A DNA stretch of 64,000 bases, taken from NCBI GenBank assembly GCA_022559845.1, contig CM040123.1, forward strand, positions 302,052,642-302,116,641, given 5' to 3'. Source of the DNA: Amorphophallus konjac. Lineage: Eukaryota; Streptophyta; Magnoliopsida; Alismatales; Araceae. A program made the translations under genes and the position numbers. Every line of letters starts with the position of its first letter. Position 1 is the first letter of the stretch. The notes under the pieces are model-generated. The model did not search any database. It worked only from the letters and a program-made list of their open reading frames with translations, and was not told where the DNA came from. Below, in pieces: positions 43,180 to 54,389 of the stretch.

Positions 43180-45130
43180 AGCACCTCCCCATAATCTAGA
43201 TTATGCCCAGGGGGGAATAGGCTATCACCCACGGAGTGTCGGGATGATAGCCGAGAAAAGGAGGGAGCGAACCTCCCACATTGCACATGCATGCCCTGGG
43301 GCAATGTTTGACTCTTCCCTTATAGGAGCCGGTGACACTCATGCAGTGGCAGAGCTCACCTTAGCTAAAGGGGTTGCTCATAAATCCGGCGCGGATCAGT
43401 GTAACATAAGGGAGTCTGACTCCCTTTAATTTTATCCTCGGGACAGTTCTGGTGACTCATGGACATCCCTAGGTGGGTTTGATAGAGGTGTCGGAGGCTC
43501 ACTGGGTGGCAGGGCGGAGCATAGGTGTGCATATAGGTTCCCGGCGCCAAGGCAAGGAACAGGAGGGGTTCCCGGCGCACCCAGGTGATAGGCTCTCGGC
43601 GCAAGGGCCAAATGGCCAAGGGTGTAGGCTTCTCGGCGCGCAAGAGACCAAGGGGGATTTCCGGCGCGCAGGGGGGAAGGCCAGAGGATGGGCTTCCCGG
43701 CACGATGGCAAAGCAGCCAGGGGGGTTCCCGACGCGGGCAATATGGAGAGGTTCCCGGCGCGAAGGTAAGAAGGCCAGGGGTGGGGTTCTCGGCGCCAGA
43801 AGCCTTGCGCCGAGAACTATTCACCCCTTTTACTGTGTGTGGAGCCGAGAGGTGTGACGGGCGCCGAGGTGGTTTCTAAGGGCTTGCGGCACCCTGCTCT
43901 TGGGTTTATTGACGATTCAGGGATTTCCTGGAGATTCAGGCCAAGGTAGATGGGCCCTAAGGAGTCAAAATGGATCAATTCATCGGATTTCAACCGGTTT
44001 TGGTGTAGGTTCCGAAGGAAGGCCAGGAACAGAGAGAAATTGGGGGAGGAATAATCAAGTATGGGGAGCCTCTGTCACCATTGCTATGCAAAATCCCGGG
44101 GACAGCTTAATGTCGTCTTTCATCATCCTGGGAGAATTTTGACAGCACCTCCCATGGACTTAGCATTTGCCAGAGAATGATAGATAATCACCCACGGAGT
44201 GCCGGGGTGAAAGCCAAAAGCAGAGGGGTATTGGACCCCTGGCCCATGTACGTGCTTGCAGCACTATCTTAATATCCCTTTTAAGACCATTGAAGCTTAT
44301 GCAATGGCAGAACTTCCTTGGTTCGTAAGGTTATAAACGTAGATCGAGCCCGGGAAACCATGTAGGGGGGGTTATCCCCATTAATTGTCATCCCTGAGGT
44401 GCGTGTGATGACCCGGGGTGTCCCTCGATAGAATACAGGGTTACATTGAGTGGGTTATAGGGGTATCTGTATGGTTTCTTGAATGGTAGCAGGGGCTCTC
44501 ATCCGGGGTTCAAGAGATGGAGAGTTCATGGCTTAAAGAGGCTCTTAGCTAAAAAAGGGGGGTAGTTCCCGGCGCCAAAACCACCGCGCCGGGAAGGGTT
44601 CTTCATAGGCTACTATTCCGCGCGCCGAGAAGCTAGCACAAGGGGGTTCTCGGCGCATGAAGTTTCGCGCCGGGAAGGTTGCTTTGTGGGGGACTATTCT
44701 GGGCGCCGGGAACTGGCAAAGGAGGTTCCCGGCGCGATGGCAAGAGGGCCAAGGGGGCTCTCGACGCAAGGGCAATAAGGCTAGGGGGTTCCGGCGCAGG
44801 CTTCTCGGCGCAGGTAAGGAGGTGGGGTTCTCGGCACCGGAAGGCTTGCGTCGAGGACTGTTCATCTATTTTACTGTTTGTGGAGCCGAGATAGATGAGG
44901 GCGCCGAGATGAGTTTAGGGTTTTACGGCACTCTGTTTTGGGTCTATTGATGATCCAGGTCGAAATAGATAGGTCCTATGGGATTGAAACGGATCAGGGC
45001 ATCAAATCTGAGCTGGATTAGGTTTGGGCTTTATAGAAACATCAGGATCGAGGAGGAATTTGGGAAGACCAAGGTCTAGAGAATCCCTTTCACCAATATT
45101 ACGCAGAGCCTGGGGACAGATTTGATGTGG
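43180..45130. repeat. Diverged tandem duplication of about 1 kb inside the Tat LTR
   Basis: AGCACCTCCC at 43180 recurs at 44144, and ACTGTGTGTGGAGCCGAGA at 43832 recurs (ACTGTTTGTGGAGCCGAGA) at 44872. In between, CACCCACGGAGTG and many other phrases recur in order. Offset grows from 964 to 1040 bp through indels. Confidence 0.8.
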
Positions 45131-46000
45131 TCGTTCATCACCCTAGGAGCCAAGAGATGGCTGTCTCTGGACCCAGAGGTGATTTCGAGAATGCTAATAA
45201 ACAGAGTATAAACATCTAGAACTCCGGAGCATCATAAGCCTCGGTCATTGTATAGCTTTGCCTTATCCCGAGGCCAAGGGATGGTCTGTCCCTGGCTGTG
45301 GAGTAAGCACGGAAAGCATTTGAAAACCCAGCGAAGCGGCAGACCGATGATCAGACTGGGGAGGGGATGACCTGCTACGGTATCTAAGAGAAGATATAAG
45401 GGGATGGCAGCAGAGCTTCGGAGAAAAGCAACAGCAGGCGGTGGAGAGGTAGATGGCAGATATTTCAATCACCTAGCGCCCAAACGGGCCATTGTAGCAT
45501 TTCATTTCATTACATCATTCCAAGACTCACACCAATCACAAGGAGGGAGTGAGGGAAAGGAGATAAAACAGAGGCCGGGATATCCCGGTTACATCCGATG
45601 AATCGAGATGAAACTCGTAAGATTACATGAAGAGGAAAAGAAAAGAAACATGGGGGAGGGCGGAGCATTGACTCCTCTCCCTCCCCAGCTGCCTGCCCAC
45701 CTGGAGCTTCTTCTTCTTCTCTTTCTCTTCGGGTTGATCTCTTCTTTCTTTTCTCAGCGGAGGAGGAGGCTCTCTCTCTCTGTTGGTCTCTTCTCTCTTT
45801 TTTCTATTCTCTCTTCTCTTTTTCTCTTCTATCGTCCCTTTTGGCGCCCTCTGGGGAGAGGTTCTTCATGTGGGCGAAGTAATGGGTTTTATAGAACCCT
45901 GTTCGTAGCAAATGGCACTCGGCGCGCCTGCAGCACTAGTTCCCGGCGCGCCCATTCGAGGGGTTTCCCGGCGCGCCCCCATGGAGAGGGGTTCTCGGCG
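43536..46000. repeat. GTTCCCGGCGC motif array with hairpins
   Basis: About 25 copies of GTTCyCGGCGC in three clusters (43536-43817, 44567-44860, 45913-45999), some inverted. Perfect hairpins: GTTCTCGGCGC (43786-43796) with GCGCCGAGAAC (43807-43817), and TTCCCGGCGC (44567-44576) with GCGCCGGGAA (44587-44596), each with a 10-base loop. Confidence 0.85.
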
Positions 46001-46643
46001 TGAGGAGTTTCAACCCATCTTCAGAGGCCCATTTGATAGGCCCATTCAAGCCCTTTTCTTTTAAAGCCCATATCATCTTTAGCCATGTTGATTCCTTTAA
46101 TTACATCAGAGCTGACGAAGGCCTCTTGTATGCATCATCATCTGAATAATCCGAAGGTTTCTCATCAGTCAACAGACCGGAGTTTCATCAATATTGCCAT
46201 TCGGATGATGACAACACCGGACATCAGCCAGGCCTGAAAAGTTCCTGGCCAGGCAAGTAGTTGGTGGTGAGGGCTCTCCTCAATCCTGACTTTGCAGCAG
46301 CCTTCACAATCTTTATTTGCTGGTTCTGGCTTCATCTTTATCTTTGCTCATATCACATCTGTCAATAAGCCGACACCTGACTTACTCCGACATGTTACCT
46401 GTGGATTCTCAGACGAGGCAGTAATACAGCTCTTATTGGGGTGTGATAGGAGGTCTCATCAGTCAGGTGACTGCTACTTCATCAGTGCCGCCGTCTGACT
46501 GACAATGGCACCGGACATCAGCTTGGCCGGGAAAGGCTTCAGCCGGGTAGATGGTTGACGAGCTTCATCGTTGATCTTTCACTGTTGGTCTGATCTTCTC
46601 TTCAATTCTGTTTCAACCCTTGCTCATTTTCAAGGTGTCAACA

Positions 46644-46660
46644 AATGCCCCCCACCTGCA
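46644..46660 (-). promoter_or_regulatory. Polypurine tract of the Tat element
   Basis: Minus strand TGCAGGTGGGGGGCATT directly before the LTR start TGTTGAC. Confidence 0.75.
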
Positions 46661-47060
46661 GGCGGCGTAAGCGCAGAATAAGCGGTACGCGGTCTGCAGG
46701 TGCCTTTCATCATTCGAGGGTATCTCCCTCCATTTCTCTTTGACATTATTTTTTAGCTTGATCATGTTGCAGTAGCAATACTCTGCACATATACTTCTTC
46801 ATTTCTATGTTTTCTTTTTCTTTTTAATGAGTTTTCTTTTCTATGTGGTTTCATCACTTTGGGAGGTGGGGTAGTGGTTCTAGCAGTCCCTCATGCGAAT
46901 GGCTCGTACCTGGCAGGAGAGCGTCCACCCCTTCAAAGAAAGGATGGGGAACTCGCTCCAACGCGTGACGGCATCCGGGGGGGGGTGCTTAAACCGAACT
47001 CTGCTGGTAGCAGCAAACGTCCTTTTTGGCCATATGTGCCGCAAGGGAGACGGTTTGCGG
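46661..47060 (-). other. 3' internal region of the Tat element, unique part
   Basis: 400 bp next to the polypurine tract with no gene or repeat that I can identify. Confidence 0.5.
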
Positions 47061-49480
47061 GAATGTGAATGAAGAGGTTTAGAGCATCATCCGGAACGGG
47101 CAAATGGTCCATCCCGGGTAGATTTCAAAGCCAGTCGGAGCAATGTGCCAATCGACCAGTGCATGATTTCATCATCGATATTGGGATCATATTGATGCAA
47201 AGAAATCTTATAGGTTTCATCAGAGTAGACGGAAGGTCTAGACTGGGTAGAGGTTATCGCAGGTGGGTCATTGAAGGGTGCGTGATTTTCATCAGGACAG
47301 ACGTAGGGTCTGAACTAGATAGGATTTCATCATTGATCGGGCAAGGTGTCGGTCGATCAATGGCTAGTTTCATCATCGATATTGGGTTCATATCCATGCA
47401 AAGAAAGTGTTATAAGTTTCATCAGAATAGACAAAAGGTCTAAACTGGTAGGGTTTTAATTGGACATGGTTTCATCACTGATTGGGCGAGGTGCCAGTCG
47501 ATCAGTGGGTGGTTTCATCGTCGATATAGGGCTTATATTGACGTAAGGAGTTTCATAGGTTTCATCAGTATAGACGTAAGGTCTAAACCGGACAGAGGAT
47601 TTCATCATTGATCGGGCGAGGTGCCGGTCGATCAACGGTGGGACGTATGTAGAGGTGTAGGTCTCGTCAGGACAGACGTAAGGTCTATTCCAGCAGGTTT
47701 TATCGCGGGTGGGACTTTGCCAAGAAATACGTAGGTTTAATCAGGATAGGCGTAGGGTCTATCCTGGTAGGGTTTCATCATTGACCGGGCAAGGAGCCGA
47801 TCGATCAAGGGAAGGTTTAGGAGTTTGATCAGGACAGACGTAAGGTCTGACCTGCCCAGGCTTTATCAGAATGGTGACGGGTTTTATTGTTGGTGGGACA
47901 TTTGAAAAGAGGGTATGTAGATTTTATCAGGGTAGACGTAAGATCTATCCCGGAAAGGCTTTATCATCGGTGGGGCATAGAGCCAGATGACCGACGGAAG
48001 GCCTCATCAGTGAAGGGGAGGTGAAGGCAATGTGCCAGTTGGCATGGAACTTCTGAATTACCACATTACTGACCCAAGCGTCCTTTCGGGTTTTCGCCGG
48101 AGCCAGCCCCCTCTTGCTTTTGCCCACACGTCCTTTCGGATTTTCACGTGGCGGGGTACCCGATTTTGCCTGCAGTGCCCTTTTGGGTTTTCACCACAGC
48201 TGAGTTTTAGCCATTTTTGCCCTTGTCCAGAATGCCTGAACAAGTCTGGCGGGGTATCTCTATTTTCAACCCCATTTCTATATATGTACTTTTTTGTCGT
48301 TTTCTTTCTCTTTTCTTTTTCATTATCTTTTCTGGGACCAGAACTTTCATCCTATGGACCATGGTGCCATATGTTTATTGTGGACACACGATCATTGATG
48401 TGGGTGTCAACATCAATGCAAAGAGAAGTAGGGTTTCATGATCTATCCAGACGAAAGGTCCGAATTGATTTAGAGGATATAGATAGCAGCTCGGGCACGA
48501 GGCCGTTTGCTAAAAATATGAGTTTCATCGTTAATGTGGGGTTTAACATTAACGCAAAGGAATAGAGTTTCATGATCTATCCAGACGGAGGGTCTGAATC
48601 GATTCAAAGAGCAGTGTTGTGCTATGTCATAGCGGACGAAAGGCCCACCCTGGATGGATTTTAGCGTCGATCAGGCAGCGTGCCAATCGATCGATAGCAT
48701 GTTTCATCATTGGTATTGGCTCATCCCAATGCAAGGATTTCGTATGCTTCATCAGGATAGACGTAGGGTCTAAACTGGGTAGGGTTTTATCATTGATATT
48801 AGGCGAGGTGCCAATCGATCAATGGCGGGTTTCATCATCGGTATTGGATTTATACCAATGCAAGGAGTTCATGGATTTCATCAGGATAGACGGAAGTTCT
48901 AAACTTGATAGGTTTCATCATAGATCGGGCAGTGTGCCAATCGATCAACAACATGTTTCATCACGGCGGGCCGTAAAGAGACATGTAGATCTAGTCGGAA
49001 TAGACGTAAGGTCTAAGCTGGACAAGGTTTTATCGCTGATCGGGCAGTGTGCCGGTCGATCAGTATCAGGTTTCATCATCAGTATTGGGTTTATACCAAT
49101 GCAAGGATTTCATAGGTTTCATCGGGATAGACGTAAGGTCTAAACTGGACAGGGTTTCATTGTTGATCGGGCAGTGTGCCAATCGATCAACAGCAGGTTT
49201 CATCGCGGTGAGACGTAGAATAGGTTTCATCGGGATAGACGTAAGGTCTAAACCGGGCATGTTTCATCGTGGTGTGTCTTAGACAGAAACAAGTGGAAGT
49301 GTTTTATCAGAACAGACGGAAGGCCTATCCCATGGTGGGCTTATTATCGAGGGAATTTTTCTTGAGCAATGCATGAAGGCTTCAACAGAATAGACGTAAG
49401 GTCCATTCCGGATGGGTTTAATCGTTGATCGGGCAAGGCGCTGGTCGATCGATGAGGAGTTTTATGGTGGGAGGTGAGGC
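47061..49480. repeat. Tandem repeats with GACGTAAGGTCTAAACTGG
   Basis: About 18 degenerate units of 60-150 bp built from three phrases: GGTTTCATCATTGATCGGGC, GTGCCGGTCGATCA, and AGACGTAAGGTCTAAACTGG. Short chance frames run through it because many units keep similar length. Lies between integrase and the LTR, where Tat elements often carry variable repeats. Confidence 0.85.
48058..48277. repeat. 220-bp direct repeat, copy 1
   Basis: About 93% alike by eye to 49492-49712. Contains three internal phrases of the type CCTTTCGGGTTTTC spaced 55-60 bp. Confidence 0.9.
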
Positions 49481-49491
49481 TTTCTTCGGAA

Positions 49492-49712
49492 TCACCACAT
49501 TACCGACCCAAGCGCCCTTTCGGGTTTTCGCCGGAGCCAGCCCCCTCTTGCTTTTGCCCACGCGCCCTTTCGGGTTTTCACGTGGCGGGGTACCCGATTT
49601 TACCTGCAGTGCCCTTTCGGGTTTTCACCACAACTGGGTTTTGGGCCATTTTTGCACTTGTCCCTAATATAGGAGCAAGTCTGGCGGGGTATCTCTATTT
49701 TTAACCCCATTT
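49492..49712. repeat. 220-bp direct repeat, copy 2
   Basis: Second copy of 48058-48277, offset about 1434 bp, so the repeat block between them is itself a larger duplicated unit. Confidence 0.9.
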
Positions 49713-49807
49713 TTTTTTACTTTCTTTTTGTTCTTTCCTCTTCCTTCCTCTTTTCTTTTTTTTTTTAGAGGGTGACAGGTCGGAATGCCACCAGCTCTAG
49801 ATGAGGG

Positions 49808-50267
49808 TAGCTTGGTTAGGGCGGAGTGCCACTAGACCAAGAAAGGGGTAGCTTGACTAGGGCGGAGTGCCACTAGACCGGAAAATGGGTGTAGCTTGGC
49901 TAGGGCGGAGTGCCGCTATACCAAGAAAAGGGTGTAGCTTGGCTAGGGCGGAGTGCCGCTAGACCAAGGAAAGGGGTAGCTCGGCTAGGGCGGAGTGCCG
50001 CTAGACGAGGAAAGGGTAGCTTGGCTAGGGCGGAGTGCCGCTAGACCAAGAAAGGGTGTAGCTTGGCTAGGGCGGAGTGTCGCTAGACCAAGAAAAGGGT
50101 GTAGCTTGGCTAGGGCGGAGTGCCGCTAGACCAAGAAAAGGTAACTCGGCTAGGGCGGAGTGCCGCTAGACCAAGAAAAGGGTGTAGCTTGGCTAGGGCG
50201 GAGTGCCGCGAGACCAAGAAAAGGTAGCTTGGTTAGGGCGGAGTGCCGCTATACCAAGAAAAGGGTA
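49808..50267. repeat. 40-43-bp tandem hairpin array next to integrase
   Basis: Eleven units starting TAGCTTGGCTAGGGCGGAGT, then GCCGCTAGACCAAGAAAAGG, with length changes only in the A/G tail. Each unit can fold: CTTGG/CCAAG, CTAG/CTAG and GCGG/CCGC around an AGTG loop. The array ends about 13 bp from the integrase stop codon. Confidence 0.9.
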
Positions 50268-50279
50268 GATTTTGCCCGA

Positions 50280-53200
50280 TTACTCGGGGAATGTCGGTTG
50301 TGCCGTATGATACAGCTTCAGATGTCTTCCGTTGAGTGGTGAGAATTGAATTTCCCCTCGATGGTTAACAACCACGTAGGCCCCTCCTTCGTAGACCCTC
50401 TGTATCACATAAGGACCTTCCCAATTAGTATTCAGCTTTCCTTTTGGGTTGGCCGCCATGACTTCTTTTTTCTTGACCATGACGAGGTCGCCTTTCTTGA
50501 ATTCTCGTCCTTTTACGAGTTTGTTGAATGCAGTGGCCATGCGGGCTTGATACATTTGGATACTCTTCTGAGCTCGGAGGCGCTTCCCTTCTAATTCAGC
50601 CAGCTCTTCTAGCCTTCTTTCTGCATTGGTCTGTTCGCCACGGGCCAGGCCATATTGGACTGCCACTCTGAGTGACGGGACTTCCAGCTCTAGCGGAACC
50701 ACTGCCTCTGAGCCGTATACCAGCGAGTATGGTGAGCACCCTATAGGTGTCTTGAAGACGGTGCGGTATGCCCACAGAGCTTCATACATTTTCTCTTCCC
50801 AGTCCTTCTTATTAGAACTGACGACCTTAGCCAGCAAGGTGCAGAGAGTCTTGTTAAAAGCTTCTGCCAATCCGTTTGCCTGTGGATTGTAAGGAGTGGA
50901 AGTCCTCCATTCGATCTTATACTTCTCAGCAAGTCGATAGACCTTCTGATTTCTGAAATGACTTCCATTGTCGGATATTATTCGGCTGGGGATCCCGAAC
51001 TGGAAGATAATGTTCTGCTTGATGAATCTGGTGACCAGTTCACCAGTCACTTCTCTTAATGCTACAGCCTCCGCCCATGGGGAGAAGTAATCTGTTATGG
51101 CCAGTATGTACTTATGTCCGACCGAGGAAGTCGGCAGTGGCCCGACTACATCAGTTCCCCATTGTGCAAACGGCCAACTGGGAACTGTAGGGTGCAGAGT
51201 CGTAGGAGGCCTTCTAGGCACAGTAGCATGCTCCTGGCATTTCTGGCATGCAGCAGTCTTCAAACATGGTGGGCCAATAGTAGCCCAGCTTCTTGATTTC
51301 TATCTTCATCTTGGGACCAGCCTGGTGGGCACCTGCTGTCCCAGCATATGTTTCTTTCATCGCTTGCCAGGCTTCCTCAGTGGACATGCAGCGGAGTAGA
51401 ATCTTCTTGCGTGCATCTGCCATTATTCGGAACAAAATTCATTCCTGAGTTCATAAGAATCTTTGATTCTCAGGAGTTTCATCTTTTCTTCTCTTTTCTG
51501 CGGCAGCTGTTGGTGTACCAACCACTGCAGCAAGTGCTGTCTCCAATCAGACGCTTGTTCTGTGCTGATGGTGGTAACTTCATCTTCTTCGGGGCACCCT
51601 TCTAGCATACTGGGGACTTGCCGCCGGTTCATAACGACAATGTTCAGTGTCTTATTTGGTGGGACTGCTAGTGAGCTGGCCAGCTTCGACAGTGCATCAG
51701 CCTGGGCATTGTGTCCACGGCCCACATGCTTGAGCTCAATATGGTAGAATTTCGCCATGAGGCGCACAGCTTTTTGGTGGTAGGGATTCAGTTCTGGATT
51801 CCGCACTTTGAACTCCCCTTGGATCTATTTTATTATCAACATTGAATCCCCGAATACTTCAAGCATTTGGATACCCATGTTGAGGCTGATATATAGCCCG
51901 ATTATCAGAGCTTCATACTCGACCTCATTATTGGTGCAGGGCTTGTTTATAGAACAGGAAGTATGCACGACCTCCCCTTCTGGTGATTTCAGCACAATAC
52001 CGGCTCCAGCCCGTATTCTGGTCTTCCATCGGAGTCTGTCTCTGTTCTAGATGCTCCATCAAAGAATAGTTGCCACATAACTGACTGAGCCTGGCAGGCC
52101 TCGAGTGTCTCATCATCGAGTAACTCAGTCCTTAGCATGTCATTTTCTGACACAGGATGCTCTGCGAAGAAATCAGCCACGGCCTGTCCTTTTATCGCCC
52201 TCTGGGGTGTATAGGTAATATCGAATTCCATCAGGATCACTGCCCATTTGCCCAACCGGCCCTTCAGTACTGGCTGAGTCAATATGTATTTGAGCGGATC
52301 TGCTGCAGATATCAATCTGACTTCATGTGACAACATATAGTGTCGGAGATTCTTGACAGTAAAGACTAGTGCCAAGCAGGTCTTTTCTATGTAGCTGTAG
52401 CTTTCTTCAGTTCTAATCAGCCTCCTACTCAGGTAGTACAAGGCTTGTTCTTTGCCTTCTTCATTTATCTGTGCCAGCATTGCCCCCAGGGAACAGTATG
52501 TGGCCGCGATATACAGTATCAAGGGCCTGCCCTTAATTGGTGCCCCCAGCACCGGAGGGGTCTTGAGATATTCTTTCAGCTTATCAAAGGCTTCCTGACA
52601 CCCATCGTCCCAAAGGAACGGCACATCTTTCATCATGAGCTTGTGAAAGGGGTGGCATCTTCCCAACAGATTTGATAAAAATCGTCGGATATAGGCCAGA
52701 CGCCCTTGCAGAGATCTCTGCTCGGACAGATTCCTTGGTGGAGGGAGCTCCTGGATAGCCTTAATCTTGGATGGGTTGATTTCAATGCCCCTATGCCGGA
52801 CAATAAACCCGAGAAATTTTCCACTGGACACGCCGAAGGCACATTTCATGGGATTCCTCTTGAGTTCATATTTGCGTAGCCTCTGGAATATTACCCTCAG
52901 GTCTTGCAAATGGTCTTCTCTTCTTTTAGTTTTTACTACCAAATCATCAATGTAGCACTCTACTTTCTTGAAGAGCAAATCATCAAAGATCTTGGTCATA
53001 GCTCTTTGGTAGGTAGCGCTGGCATTCTTGAGGCCAAACGACATCCTTTTGTAGTGGAATATCCCCTTCGGAGTGCGGAGCGCAGTGTGCACTCTGTCTT
53101 CTTCAGCAATCCAGATCTGGTTATATCCGGATGACCCATCCATAAATGATAGGGCTTCATGACCCGTAGTCGCATCGATCATCACTTCAGTGATTGGCAC

Positions 53201-54389
53201 TGGGAAATCATCTTTCGGGCAGGCCTTATTAAGGTCCCGGAAATCAACACATATTTTGATCTGCCCATGTTTCTTTTTTTACAGGCACTATGTTGGCTAA
53301 CCATGTAGTATACTGATTTTCTTCAACAAAGCCTACATCAATCAGCTTGTCAACCTCTTTGTTAATATGATTTATTAATTTAGGGCACATTCTCCTGGAA
53401 GGCTGCTTTACAGGGCTAGCCTCTGGGTTTATTGCCATTCGGTGCTGTGCCACATCAGAACTCAGTCCCGGTATTTCATCATATGTCCATGCAAAGCAGT
53501 CTCGGAATTCTTTCAAGAACTGTATATACTGTTCCCTGGCAGCTGGCTCCAGCAGTGCACTGAGGAATGTCGGCCTTGGCTCATCTGCGGTCCCCAGATT
53601 TATTTCCACAAGCTCATCGACGGTGGCCTGACCTCCATCTTCGACCTCGGGCGGGGCTTCTTGCAAGTCAATGAAGCCTCCCGGGATATAATCTTCTTCA
53701 GTTTCATGATCCTCTGTTTCATCATACCGGTCATCAGCGGGTGCTGGCTCATCATATACGGCCAATATTGTTGGATTCTGTTCAGTCTGCCCCGAGGACG
53801 GGACTGGTTCAGAAGGGAACTCAAAAATGGAGTCTTCCGCCTCTAGAGGTTCTTCTGACGCAGGCTCCCTTGAGAGATCATCATTCTGTAGAGCCCGGAC
53901 TTCTTCCAGGATGCGCTCAAACTCCAGGCATTCCCTTAGCTCTTTGGCTATTTGGTCTTCATCCGGGGTTCCCGTATCAAACTTTGCTTCAGCATGGAAC
54001 AGATCCTCTTTGCAAGGTAGGTCTTCCCAGCACCAATCTTTCTTTGCTTCATCAGACGTCCCCATCTCCGGCTGACTGTCTGGGTCTTCATTGTTCATTA
54101 TGGATTGATAAATGATGTCTTCATCTTCCGAGGGGTACTTGTCATATCCCACCTCGGGAGGGTCTTCATGCTGGTAGGAGACAGAGATGACGTCCACCTC
54201 AGCTTCATAGTATTCTTGAAGGGTATAACCTAATCCCGGGTGCTGAGTGATCTTCCTCAGTTCTTTATTATCCCGAGGCGGATCCCATAGCTCCTTGAAC
54301 ACCTTCTTCTGGGCAGCAGGCTGCAATGACGGCATTTACATCTTAGAGAACATCTGCGAAACCCGTTGGATAGTATAATCCAAGCCTGT
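50280..54389 (-). pseudogene. pol: Tat-lineage pol: reverse transcriptase, two RNase H domains, integrase
   Basis: Enzymes copying element RNA into DNA and inserting it. Minus-strand order: acidic linker (54335-53500), open upstream through a TAA just before 54335; RT start (LSALLEPAAREQYIQFLKEF); a one-base shift in an A run near 53275; RT core with DFRDLNKACPKDDFPVPITE and YIDD (52954-52943); first RNase H to about 52150; second RNase H from about 52070 (FFDGASR, NNEVEYEAL, VFGDSMLII) with a shift near 52010, a TAG near 51830 and VGRGHNAQADALSKLAS; zinc-binding region (GAHQAGPKM, GYYWPTM), damaged near 51265; then an intact 327-codon integrase frame 51263-50280 with D38, D98 and E134 (D-D-35-E) and a GPY-type C-terminus (WEGPYVIQRVYEGGAYVV). 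Cut at 54389 by copy 2 of the non-autonomous family. Individual domains look well preserved; the whole is disabled by shifts and stops. Confidence 0.9.

Larger units (their letters stand above)
42802..46643 (-). repeat. 3' LTR of the Tat element (about 3.8 kb)
   Basis: In element sense it starts TGTTGACACCTTG at 46643 after AGGTGGGGGGCATT. The likely end is ...AATGTCACA at 42802, where TGT/ACA ends match; no target duplication can be checked. TATA box (tttata on plus, TATAAAA on minus) at 45887-45893, followed in element sense by a GA-rich stretch (45840-45730 region). It contains a diverged duplication of about 1 kb and many GTTCCCGGCGC motifs. Confidence 0.65.
42802..54389 (-). mobile_element. 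Ty3/gypsy element, Tat lineage, 3' part
   Basis: On the minus strand: pol (54389-50280), a 3.6-kb repeat-rich 3' region, a polypurine tract (46660-46644) and the 3' LTR (46643 to about 42802). The lineage call rests on two RNase H domains after reverse transcriptase and on sequence phrases typical of Tat (FGVSSGKFLGF, VGRGHNAQADALSKLAS). Gag, protease and the 5' LTR lie right of the nested elements at 54390, outside the window. Pol is damaged by stops and shifts. Confidence 0.8.

Noticed and set aside
42802..46643. 3' LTR of the outer element starting at 32288
   Set aside because: Ends and sequence do not match TGATGGGAATC...CATCA, while the purine tract at 46644 points to the Tat element on the minus strand.
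47069..49282. Repeated frames with GFIRVDGRSKLDR phrases, resembling a repeat protein
   Set aside because: They follow the tandem DNA repeat; start and stop positions are random with respect to units and the strand is antisense to the element.
49808..50267. CRISPR-like array
   Set aside because: Units of 40-43 bp are contiguous with no unique spacers, and the context is a plant retrotransposon.
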